From UBA5738 sp049641805 (GTDB lineage Bacteria; Patescibacteriota; Minisyncoccia; Minisyncoccales; UBA5738), in contig JBARNX010000008.1 in NCBI GenBank assembly GCA_049641805.1, positions 1 through 7,483 of the forward strand: a stretch of 7,483 bases of DNA. Direction: 5' to 3'. This document shows positions 1 to 4,851 of the stretch, piece after piece (positions within the stretch are counted from its first letter, which is position 1; each line of letters starts with the position of its first letter). Made by a program: the position numbers and the translations under genes. Below the pieces are notes generated by a model. It saw nothing but the letters and a program-made list of their open reading frames with translations, did not search any database and was not told the DNA's origin.

Positions 1-565
1 GGCTTTGCTTGGCGTTGGCGGCCGCGACAATTTGCCGCGCCGCTTATTTGAAAATGTTGATGATTCGAAAAAACTTTCCGCGCGGAAACGGGAGGAGCTT
101 TTTGAAATTATCGTTAATTGCGAAAAAATTATTTGGGCCAGCGCTCTGGTCTGGCCGCGGACAATCGATCGGATTAACATTTTCGAGGCTTCAAAGCTGG
201 CAATGGCCCGGGCGGCTGCGGATATCGTCCGTGGCTTGAAGAATAATTCCGCGCAAAAGTTATTTTGCCTGGTTGACGGCAATTTTCCGATAAAAGTTCC
301 TTATCCGCAAAAGTCGATTGTTTCCGGCGACGCGAAAGTTTTTTCGATTTCTGCGGCCAGCATTGTGGCCAAAGTTATTCGTGACCGGGTGATGCGAAGA
401 CTGGACAAAAAATATCCGGCCTACGGATTCGCGCGGCACAAAGGTTATCCGACCAAAGAACATTTGGTGGCGTTGCGCTGGCACGGATTGTCGCCGGTTC
501 ACCGTTTGAGTTTCGGGCCTTGCGCCGTTTTGCAAAGAAAAGCTATAATAAAATCATACAAATAA
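1..565 (+). CDS. rnhB: Ribonuclease HII, 5'-truncated by the window edge
   Basis: RNase HII cleaves the RNA strand of RNA-DNA hybrids and removes ribonucleotides misincorporated into DNA. The reading frame that ends at the stop 563-565 gives about 186 residues. Counting from codon 5-7, it shows the family blocks: DDSKKLSARKREELF (about 19-33), the catalytic-Asp block LVDG (D91), the core GDAKVFSISAASIVAKVIRD (108-127, second Asp D127) and the C-terminal YGFARHKGYPTKEHL and HRLSF segments. The N-terminal DEAGRG block, with the first two catalytic acids, lies off the window. Just inside the edge, the hydrophobic strand expected before DDSKKL (LALAAATI) is in a different frame, joined after the T-run at 47-49, so a one-base frameshift or sequence error is likely. 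The gene's last bases carry a possible promoter for the next gene. Identity is certain; whether the gene is intact is not. Confidence 0.93.
   Translation, partial: ALLGVGGRDNLPRRLFENVDDSKKLSARKREELFEIIVNCEKIIWASALVWPRTIDRINIFEASKLAMARAAADIVRGLKNNSAQKLFCLVDGNFPIKVPYPQKSIVSGDAKVFSISAASIVAKVIRDRVMRRLDKKYPAYGFARHKGYPTKEHLVALRWHGLSPVHRLSFGPCAVLQRKAIIKSYK
520..549 (+). promoter_or_regulatory. Possible promoter inside the rnhB 3' end
   Basis: A perfect -10 hexamer TATAAT (544-549) follows a weak -35 TTGCGC (520-525) with an 18-base spacer. It would start transcription about 115 bases upstream of the cupredoxin-like gene. The weak -35 and the AT-rich context keep this tentative. Confidence 0.4.
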
Positions 566-597
566 CAGCTTTGAATTACAAAACCGTTTTCCGTTAA

Positions 598-665
598 TTT
601 TTGCCGGAATGCCGCAAAAAAGATTAACTGCGCCCGGTTTCGCAATTCAAATGAATTAATCTTTT
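598..665. other. Two overlapping hairpins before the cupredoxin-like gene
   Basis: The first hairpin pairs TTTTTG (598-603) plus CGG (605-607) with CCG (612-614) plus CAAAAA (615-620). The second pairs AAAAGATTAA (618-627) perfectly with TTAATCTTTT (656-665) across a 28-base loop. They share 618-620, so both cannot form fully at once. The second ends 6 bases before the next start codon and could end rnhB transcripts or hide that start. No Shine-Dalgarno sequence is visible here. Confidence 0.5.
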
Positions 666-671
666 AAAAAA

Positions 672-1208
672 ATGGCAATCGCAAAACACAACAAAAAAAT
701 CGACAAAACGGCAATGATTGGTTTCGCCGCCAATTTTTGCACGGTTTTTTCGCTCATATATATTGTGGCGTTGCTGATGGTGGCGAATATCTTCGGTTCA
801 AACCGCGCCGCGATGGCATCGCTGGCGCAGCCAGTCGCGAATTCCGCTTGTTCGGCGGCGGCGGGAGAACCGCTCGCGGCCGCGATTCCCGCGATTTTGT
901 TCCCGGTATCGGCGGACAATCCCAGCGAGAGCGTGATTAAAATCTCGGTTGATGACAGCGGATGGACCCAAAAAGAAATTGATTTAAGTCTTTCGAGCGC
1001 ACGAACCGTTGAAATTTCCAACAAAGGCGCAAATCCGCATTCATTCGTGATTGATGGGCTGGGTATTGATTCGGGCGAGATCGCGCCTGGCGCGGCCAAG
1101 ACGGTATTTTTGCAAAATTTATCGGGAGAAGCGGCCATTTATCCGTTCTATTCGAATATTCTCGGCGAAGATAAAGAAAAATTCAGCGGCCAGATAACGA
1201 TATTGTAG
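672..1208 (+). CDS. Membrane-anchored cupredoxin-fold protein with a degenerate copper site
   Basis: The 178-residue protein has a short basic N-terminus (KHNKKIDK), one hydrophobic segment (about 14-41) that should act as a signal anchor, an Ala-rich linker (about 45-75) and a C-terminal cupredoxin-like domain (about 85-178). The domain shows NPHSFVIDGLGI (121-132), APG (138-140) and YPFYSNILGEDKEKFSG (157-173). That last block aligns without gaps to the usual Y-x-F-x-C-x-x-P-G-H-x(4)-M-x-G copper loop. Only the first ligand, H123, is kept: Cys is S161, His is E166 and Met is F171. Ordinary type 1 copper binding or electron transfer is therefore unlikely, and a structural or partner-binding role outside the membrane is more plausible. 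The ATG at 672 gives a full anchor. A reverse-strand ORF over the same bases is a shadow. The fold assignment is fairly sure; the role is unknown. Confidence 0.8.
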   Translation: MAIAKHNKKIDKTAMIGFAANFCTVFSLIYIVALLMVANIFGSNRAAMASLAQPVANSACSAAAGEPLAAAIPAILFPVSADNPSESVIKISVDDSGWTQKEIDLSLSSARTVEISNKGANPHSFVIDGLGIDSGEIAPGAAKTVFLQNLSGEAAIYPFYSNILGEDKEKFSGQITIL

Positions 1209-1251
1209 TTTTGCGCTCGGCGGTAAAAGTTCGCGCGATATTTCCACAAGA

Positions 1252-1285
1252 AGTCTGACCCCTTCGATTAGGGAAAAGTTAGACT
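1252..1285. repeat. Imperfect palindrome / hairpin after the cupredoxin-like gene
   Basis: AGTCTGAC (1252-1259) pairs with GTTAGACT (1278-1285, one G-U), and CCCT (1260-1263) with AGGG (1270-1273) around the loop TCGATT, leaving AAAA (1274-1277) as a bulge. No T-run follows, so it is a poor intrinsic terminator. It could be a REP-like element or a processing site between the two genes. Confidence 0.55.
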
Positions 1286-1301
1286 CTCAAAATACAAAGT
1301 A

Positions 1302-1330
1302 TTGAATTTTTTAGCAAATCGTGCTATAAT
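1302..1330 (+). promoter_or_regulatory. Strong sigma-70-type promoter for rpmF
   Basis: TTGAAT (1302-1307), a 17-base spacer and a perfect TATAAT (1325-1330) predict a start near 1337 and an 80-base leader before rpmF. A second TATAAT lies at 1339-1344 but has no good -35. Confidence 0.75.
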
Positions 1331-1344
1331 TTGCGCATTATAAT

Positions 1345-1406
1345 CATTTTGAGTTATTTTGGCGTATTTTGAGTTTTTTTATTAACTCATCAACTCATTT
1401 ACTCAT
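1345..1406 (+). promoter_or_regulatory. rpmF leader with complementary short repeats
   Basis: The leader holds two TGAGTT copies (1350-1355, 1370-1375), each within TTTTGAGTT, followed by AACTCA (1384-1389, 1392-1397) and ACTCAT (1401-1406). Each left copy is complementary to each right copy, so several alternative hairpins are possible. This could be a regulatory leader, as many ribosomal protein genes have, but no known motif is recognised and the bases are AT-rich. Confidence 0.35.
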
Positions 1407-1418
1407 ATACTTATTGCT

Positions 1419-1691
1419 ATGGGTGGCGTACCAAAAAAGAGACATACAAAAGGAAGCCGGAACCAGCGCCGGATGCATTTATTTCTGGAAAAACCGAATA
1501 TGACCGTTTGCAAAAAGTGCGGCAAGCCGGTTATGTCGCACATTGTTTGTCCGGCCTGCGGATTTTATAAGGGCAAGGAAGTGATTGATGTGCTGTCAAA
1601 ACTTGACCGCCGCCAGCGCCGCGCCAAAGAAATGGAAATAGCGAAAACCCAGGCGGAGTCCGAAGTTGCCGCCAAACAAACCGCTAAATAA
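1419..1691 (+). CDS. rpmF: Large-subunit ribosomal protein L32 (bL32)
   Basis: bL32 is a small zinc-ribbon protein of the 50S subunit. This 90-residue product has the family start GVPKKRHTKGSRNQRRMH (3-20) and an intact four-cysteine ribbon: CKKC (C31, C34) and CPAC (C44, C47). Typical bacterial bL32 is about 56-60 residues. Here the core ends near residue 57 and is followed by a charged, probably helical tail rich in Lys, Arg, Glu, Gln and Ala (about 58-90). The ATG at 1419 is the only sensible start and lacks a clear Shine-Dalgarno sequence. A strong promoter lies about 90 bases upstream. A hairpin begins 9 bases after the stop and separates it from nusB. Identity is firm; the tail is the unusual part. 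Confidence 0.95.
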   Translation: MGGVPKKRHTKGSRNQRRMHLFLEKPNMTVCKKCGKPVMSHIVCPACGFYKGKEVIDVLSKLDRRQRRAKEMEIAKTQAESEVAAKQTAK

Positions 1692-1700
1692 TCGAATTTT

Positions 1701-1868
1701 ATTCTTTTTATACCCCGTCAGCTTGCTGCGGGGAACAAAAAGAATGAGGATTCCAAAGGAAACATCCTTTGGTTGATGGCGGGGTTAATACCCCGACAGC
1801 AATGTATTTTTTATTCCCGATTTTGAAATTGGGAATTGTCCCGCTTGGCGGGACCCCGCTATGGCGGG
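1701..1868. repeat. Row of six hairpins between rpmF and nusB
   Basis: In order: (1) ATTCTTTTT (1701-1709) with AAAAAGAAT (1737-1745), enclosing CCCCG (1713-1717) with CGGGG (1729-1733) and an inner CAGC/GCTG; (2) CCAAAGGA (1753-1760) with TCCTTTGG (1765-1772); (3) CGGGGT (1780-1785) with ACCCCG (1790-1795); (4) ATTCCC (1813-1818) with GGGAAT (1831-1836) and further inner pairs; (5) GTCCCGC (1838-1844) with GCGGGAC (1848-1854); (6) CCCGC (1855-1859) with GCGGG (1864-1868). The first could end rpmF transcripts. Together they fill almost the whole spacer, as clustered mobile palindromes or a structured nusB leader would. An upstream in-frame TTG at 1769 runs through this DNA and is not the nusB start. 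Confidence 0.7.
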
Positions 1869-1891
1869 AGAAATTTTGGAATTTTTTTGAT

Positions 1892-2404
1892 ATGGCTTCA
1901 CGGCACCTCACTCGTTCAATCGTAATGCAATCCCTTTTTGAATGGGATTTTTACGGCAAGTCGGGCGATCTGGCCGGAATTTTACAGAGAAATCTGGATG
2001 AGTTCGGACCCGGACTGGAGGAAAAAACATTCGCTTCCGATCTTATCGCCGGAGTCGTCGGTAAGATGGAAAGCCTGGATAAAATAATCGAAAAAGCCGC
2101 GCCGCAATGGCCAATCGGCCAGATCAGCGTGGTGGATCGGAATATCTTGCGTCTGGGGTTGTTTGAGCTTTTGTATGAAGACAAAAAAGCCGTGCCGCCC
2201 AAAGTGGCTATCAATGAGGCGATTGAATTAGCCAAAAATTTTGGCGGGGAAAGTTCGGGTAAGTTCGTGAATGGGGTTTTGGGTACGATTTATAAGGAAA
2301 TGCTGGTCGCCAATCCCGAATTGGCGGAAACCAATGATAAGAAGTTTGAAGAGAGCGGCGAGATCGCGGCGCAGGATGTCGCGGCGGGAGAAAACAGTGA
2401 TTAA
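1892..2404 (+). CDS. nusB: Transcription antitermination factor NusB
   Basis: NusB binds boxA RNA together with ribosomal protein S10 and supports antitermination and folding of rRNA transcripts. The 170-residue product is a single all-helical NusB domain: SRHLTRSIVMQSLFEWDF (3-20), DRNILRLGLFELLY (82-95) and PPKVAINEAIELAK (102-115), then SGKFVNGVLGTIYKE (122-136). Typical NusB is about 130-145 residues; an acidic, low-complexity tail (about 140-170) is added here. I chose the ATG at 1892 because the family N-terminus begins there. The frame stays open up to a TTG at 1769, but that stretch only translates palindromic spacer. The stop at 2402-2404 is followed 6 bases later by a long palindrome before rnc. 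A co-transcribed nusB-rnc pair is plausible, since no clear promoter lies between them. Confidence 0.95.
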   Translation: MASRHLTRSIVMQSLFEWDFYGKSGDLAGILQRNLDEFGPGLEEKTFASDLIAGVVGKMESLDKIIEKAAPQWPIGQISVVDRNILRLGLFELLYEDKKAVPPKVAINEAIELAKNFGGESSGKFVNGVLGTIYKEMLVANPELAETNDKKFEESGEIAAQDVAAGENSD

Positions 2405-2410
2405 TGCCAG

Positions 2411-2510
2411 AATTTCCAATTTCCAATTTCCAATAAATTCCACAATGTCCAATTTTAAAATTTTGGAATTGGATATTTTAACATTTATTTGAAATTTGAA
2501 ATTGGATATT
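2411..2510. repeat. Long AT-rich imperfect palindrome (CCAATTTC family), copy 1
   Basis: The left arm 2411-2454 and right arm 2467-2510 are both 44 bases. They are complementary at about 36 of 44 positions without gaps, around a 12-base loop. The left arm repeats the unit CCAATTT. A similar sequence follows rpmG (6320-6396). The right arm overlaps an in-frame TTG upstream of rnc, which is why the later ATG is preferred. It could fold in nusB-rnc RNA or be a dispersed palindromic element. Confidence 0.65.
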
Positions 2511-2522
2511 TGGATTTTAAGA

Positions 2523-3215
2523 ATGCGCGATTTTTGCGAACTTGAGAAAAAACTGGGTATCTTCTTTAAAAATAAGGATTTACTGATGCAGGCGTTTATC
2601 CACCGGTCGTACCTTAACGAAAATTCCCATATTAATTTGGGAAATAACGAACGGTTGGAATTTCTGGGCGACGCGGTGCTCGAGCTGGCGGCCACGGAAT
2701 ATCTTTATGCCGAATACCCCGGCGAGTCCGAAGGCAAATTAACCAGTTGGCGCGCCGCGCTTGTGAACACGAAAACTATTTCGGCGGCCGGATCAAGGAT
2801 TGGTTTTGGCGATTTTCTGCTTTTGTCTAAGGGCGAAGCCAAGGAAGAGGGCAAATCGCGGCAATATATTCTGGCCAACACTTTCGAAGCGTTCATCGGC
2901 AGTTTATATCTTGATCATGGTTATGCCGCGTGTCGGGATTTTATTGCCAAATATTTGTTGGTGGAGCTTCCCAAAATTATCGAGCAGGAACTTTACCGCG
3001 ACGCCAAATCGCGTTTCCAGGAAGTCGCGCAGGAAAAGGCCAAGGTGACGCCCACTTATCAAGTTTTGGAAGAAAAAGGCCCGGATCACGCCAAATTTTT
3101 TCTGGTTGGCGTTTACTTGGGCCGCGAACTGATAGCCAAAGGCGGCGGATATTCCAAGCAAGAAGCCGAAGAAGAAACCGCCAAAGCCGCCTTGAAAGCC
3201 AAAAACTGGATCTGA
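2523..3215 (+). CDS. rnc: Ribonuclease III
   Basis: RNase III cuts double-stranded RNA and matures rRNA precursors. The 230-residue product has the usual two domains: an endonuclease domain (about 3-145) with the signature NNERLEFLGDAVLEL (41-55; metal ligands E43, E46, D50) and ILANTFEAFIGSLYLD (116-131; E122), then a double-stranded RNA-binding domain (about 160-226) ending in SKQEAEEETAKAAL. The acid matching E. coli D114 is asparagine here (N119), while the key acids D50 and E122 are kept. I chose the ATG at 2523; an in-frame TTG at 2496 would add nine residues encoded by the preceding palindrome. The gene follows nusB and is followed by a strong hairpin. Identity is firm. Confidence 0.95.
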   Translation: MRDFCELEKKLGIFFKNKDLLMQAFIHRSYLNENSHINLGNNERLEFLGDAVLELAATEYLYAEYPGESEGKLTSWRAALVNTKTISAAGSRIGFGDFLLLSKGEAKEEGKSRQYILANTFEAFIGSLYLDHGYAACRDFIAKYLLVELPKIIEQELYRDAKSRFQEVAQEKAKVTPTYQVLEEKGPDHAKFFLVGVYLGRELIAKGGGYSKQEAEEETAKAALKAKNWI

Positions 3216-3272
3216 TTTCTCATTTTTTTGATTTTGTACTTGTATTTTAATTTGATTCTGCATCCCGTATTT

Positions 3273-3310
3273 AAGGTCGTTCCTCGGCGTACTCGCCGAG
3301 GTGCGACCTT
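3273..3310. terminator. Strong hairpin after rnc, possible terminator or dispersed palindrome
   Basis: AAGGTCG (3273-3279) pairs with CGACCTT (3304-3310), and CTCGGCG (3283-3289) with CGCCGAG (3294-3300) around the loop TACT, with only a small internal mismatch between the two stems. A T-run (TTTTTT, about 3327-3332) starts some 16 bases after the stem, too far for a classic intrinsic terminator. It may end the nusB-rnc transcript, be cut by RNase III, or be a repeated palindromic element. Confidence 0.5.
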
Positions 3311-3366
3311 GTCAAATTACATCTTGTTTTTTAATTCCTTCAGGGAGGGAGTTTTTGATTTAAAAT

Positions 3367-3394
3367 TTGACAAAAAACGGAAAAATAGCACAAT
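3367..3394 (+). promoter_or_regulatory. Probable promoter for hicBA
   Basis: A perfect -35 TTGACA (3367-3372) is followed after 16 bases by CACAAT (3389-3394, 4 of 6 matches to TATAAT). It would start transcription near 3401, about 16 bases before hicB. I see no clear operator palindrome around it. Confidence 0.5.
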
Positions 3395-3416
3395 AAAAAT
3401 ATAAATTGGGATTATT

Positions 3417-3635
3417 ATGAGCTATAAATTTACACTAATTACAATCAAGGAGGGAAAGTGGTTTGTGGTCCGTTGCGCGGAATTGGGGGTGGTGAGCCAA
3501 GGCAAAACAGTTGGGGAAGCGCAGAAAAATATTAAAGAAGCGGTTGAGCTTTATTTGGAAGACAATCCTGAAAGCAAAAAATATCTTTCCGAAAAAGAAC
3601 CTTTAATTTCCAGTCTTGAATTGGAATATGCCTAA
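3417..3635 (+). CDS. hicB: HicB-family antitoxin (short, single-domain form)
   Basis: HicB proteins bind and neutralise the HicA toxin. This 72-residue protein matches the partial RNase H-like HicB N-terminal domain: YKFTLITIKEGKWFVVRCAE (3-22), the GxTxxEAxxNIxEAVELYLE pattern (about 29-48) and a charged C-terminus. Longer HicB proteins (about 110-140 residues) also carry a helix-turn-helix or ribbon-helix-helix DNA-binding domain. None is present here, so autorepression by HicB alone would need another mechanism. The ATG at 3417 sits just after a probable promoter. The last 8 bases overlap the hicA start (ATGCCTAA), which suggests translational coupling. The antitoxin-first order is common among hicBA pairs. 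The pair lies between rnc and rpsP, as an acquired cassette would. Confidence 0.88.
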   Translation: MSYKFTLITIKEGKWFVVRCAELGVVSQGKTVGEAQKNIKEAVELYLEDNPESKKYLSEKEPLISSLELEYA

Positions 3636-3855
3636 AAAAGTTTTTTCGGGGAAAATCGTGATAAAAATTTTGTGCCGCGATTTTGGCTTTCGCTTTGTTT
3701 CTCAAAAAGGAAGCCATGTGAAATCGGAAAGAATAGTCGATCAAAAAGAAATTATTACCATTGTTCCGCTCCATAAAGAGTTATCTTATGGAACATTCAA
3801 AGGCGCTTTGGATCTAGCCCAAGTGGAAATAAAAGATTTTTTGGACAAGGTGTGA
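3628..3855 (+). CDS. hicA: HicA-family mRNA interferase toxin
   Basis: HicA toxins cut mRNA and stop translation until bound by HicB. The 75-residue product has the family layout: a helix with the KILCRDFGFRFVSQKGSH block (13-30), the catalytic His in GSH (H30), a beta strand ending in IVPLHKEL (45-52) and a GTF...L..A motif (55-64) before the last helix. The active-site motif is intact, so the toxin is probably functional. I chose the ATG at 3628 because it makes the normal family N-terminus and overlaps the hicB stop by 8 bases; an in-frame TTG at 3616 is less likely. A promoter for rpsP begins 4 bases after its stop. Confidence 0.9.
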   Translation: MPKKVFSGKIVIKILCRDFGFRFVSQKGSHVKSERIVDQKEIITIVPLHKELSYGTFKGALDLAQVEIKDFLDKV

Positions 3856-3858
3856 AAT

Positions 3859-3887
3859 TTGCAAAATCGGGATTGTTGTGTTATACA
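3859..3887 (+). promoter_or_regulatory. Promoter for rpsP with extended -10
   Basis: TTGCAA (3859-3864), a 17-base spacer and TATACA (3882-3887) are preceded by a TGT extended -10 element (3879-3881). The start would fall near 3894, leaving a leader of about 23 bases before rpsP with no visible Shine-Dalgarno sequence. It separates rpsP expression from hicBA. Confidence 0.6.
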
Positions 3888-3916
3888 TAACGGGTAAATA
3901 TAAATTTCTATAAACT

Positions 3917-4234
3917 ATGTTGACAATCAGATTGCATCGCATCGGCAAGACCAACCAGCCGTCATTTAAAATCGTGGTGGTGGACAAGCGGACATCCGCG
4001 GCCGCGGGAAAATTTTGCGAAGAGGTCGGTTCCGTTAATCGCGTTATCAAACAGATCAAACTGGATAAAGATCGGATAACCTATTGGATTTCAAAAGGCG
4101 CCCAGCCTTCGCCAACCGTGAACAACATTCTTGTTTCGCAAAAAGTGATCAAAGGCAAAAAGATCGCGGTGCACGCCCAACCCAAGAAAACCGAAACCGC
4201 GGCTCCGGCGGCAGCTCCAAAATCGGCCGCATAA
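3917..4234 (+). CDS. rpsP: Small-subunit ribosomal protein S16 (bS16)
   Basis: bS16 helps assemble the 30S subunit. The 105-residue product begins with the family signature MLTIRLHRIGKTNQPSFKIV (1-20), then VVDKRTSAAAGKFCEEVGSVN (21-41), KLDKDRITYWISKGAQPSPTV (48-68) and a basic stretch. The core is about 80-85 residues, and the last 18 residues form an Ala/Pro-rich tail. The usual GYYNP after the second strand reads GSVNR. The ATG at 3917 begins the conserved N-terminus. The gene opens the familiar rpsP-khpA-(rimM)-trmD series; the next gene's consensus promoter begins only 6 bases after its stop. Confidence 0.95.
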   Translation: MLTIRLHRIGKTNQPSFKIVVVDKRTSAAAGKFCEEVGSVNRVIKQIKLDKDRITYWISKGAQPSPTVNNILVSQKVIKGKKIAVHAQPKKTETAAPAAAPKSAA

Positions 4235-4240
4235 AAAAAT

Positions 4241-4270
4241 TTGACATTTGGTTTTGCCTTCGGATATAAT
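4241..4270 (+). promoter_or_regulatory. Consensus promoter for khpA
   Basis: Perfect TTGACA (4241-4246) and perfect TATAAT (4265-4270) hexamers are separated by 18 bases. Transcription should start near 4277, giving a short leader before the ATG at 4314. This is the best promoter in the window. Confidence 0.85.
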
Positions 4271-4313
4271 TGATATATCGCAGCCGGAAAGGTCGAAATG
4301 TTACATTTTTTGA

Positions 4314-4661
4314 ATGAATGATACTATGGATAAAAAAACTGTTGACCACGAATTTCTTGAATTCTTGATCAAGTCGCTGGTGGACCATCCCGAGGATGTC
4401 ATTGTCAACCGCACGGTTGACGAAATGGGCGTTCTTTTGTCGCTGAAAGTGAATGCCGAAGATATGGGCCAAATTATCGGCCGCAACGGCAGCACTGCCA
4501 GAGCCATCAGGAATTTGGTTAGGATCATTGGTCTCAAAAACCACGCTCGCGTGAATCTCAAGATTGAGGAGCCCGAAGGCGGACGGCGCGTTCCGCATGT
4601 GGCGGAAGGCGGGGAAAAACCCGCGGTGTCGGATGAGGAAGTCGATGATCTTAAATTCTAA
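4314..4661 (+). CDS. khpA: KH-domain RNA-binding protein KhpA
   Basis: KhpA (YlqC family) is a small KH-domain protein that binds RNA broadly, in several bacteria together with KhpB/Jag, and affects cell division and translation. The 115-residue product has the family N-terminus HEFLEFLIKSLVDHPEDVIV (12-31) and one KH domain with the GxxG loop IIGRNGSTA (54-62; G56-R57-N58-G59), followed by AIRNLVRIIG (64-73). Typical KhpA is about 75-80 residues; here an acidic, Gly/Glu-rich tail of about 30 residues follows. ATGs at 4314 and 4326 are both possible starts, and no Shine-Dalgarno sequence decides between them. The gene has its own consensus promoter and ends at an intrinsic terminator, so it is probably a one-gene unit despite its usual rpsP-trmD neighbours. 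Confidence 0.92.
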   Translation: MNDTMDKKTVDHEFLEFLIKSLVDHPEDVIVNRTVDEMGVLLSLKVNAEDMGQIIGRNGSTARAIRNLVRIIGLKNHARVNLKIEEPEGGRRVPHVAEGGEKPAVSDEEVDDLKF

Positions 4662-4670
4662 ATCGCAATC

Positions 4671-4711
4671 AAAAGAAGCCCCCTGAATTAAAAAATCAGG
4701 GGATTTCTTTT
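4671..4711 (+). terminator. Intrinsic terminator after khpA
   Basis: CCCCTGA (4680-4686) pairs perfectly with TCAGGGG (4696-4702) around an A-rich loop. Outer arms AAAAGAA (4671-4677) and TTCTTTT (4705-4711) also pair and supply the T-rich tract. It starts 10 bases after the khpA stop. Confidence 0.8.
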
Positions 4712-4715
4712 GGGG

Positions 4716-4827
4716 GAATTTTTGATAAATCATTTTTATTCGACACGGATATTTTTCTGCTGAGAAATTCCTCGTGTTCGCGCCGTCGCGCTCGCAGGGT
4801 CGAATAAAAATGATTTATCAAAAATTC
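4716..4827. mobile_element. 112-bp element with perfect 29-bp inverted ends (MITE-like)
   Basis: Bases 4716-4744 and 4799-4827 are perfect reverse complements of 29 bases. The 54-base centre holds a second hairpin: ACACG (4743-4747) with CGTGT (4773-4777) and an inner ATTTCT/AGAAAT-type stem, then a GC-rich stretch (about 4778-4799) unlike the AT-rich arms. No transposase and no clear target duplication are visible. The right arm ends 24 bases before the trmD ATG, so in RNA it would make a long double-stranded leader. It may be a non-autonomous palindromic element or a regulatory structure. Confidence 0.6.
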
Positions 4828-4851
4828 TGTTTTTTGGCGGATGAGATTCGT

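Noticed and set aside
656..1138. 160-codon minus-strand ORF
   Set aside because: It lies fully antisense to the cupredoxin-like gene, which has a clear membrane anchor and domain match; the reverse frame has no recognisable family.
1769..1891. Upstream TTG start for nusB adding 41 residues
   Set aside because: The extra residues translate the hairpin cluster, and the conserved NusB N-terminus begins at the ATG at 1892.
2400..3240. Recoded UGA (Gly) as in some CPR lineages
   Set aside because: rnc and hicA end at UGA exactly where their families end, and no conserved in-frame UGA is seen inside any gene.
4774..4851. Upstream start for trmD
   Set aside because: The 26 extra residues come from the centre and right arm of the inverted-repeat element; TrmD proteins begin at the residue encoded at 4852.
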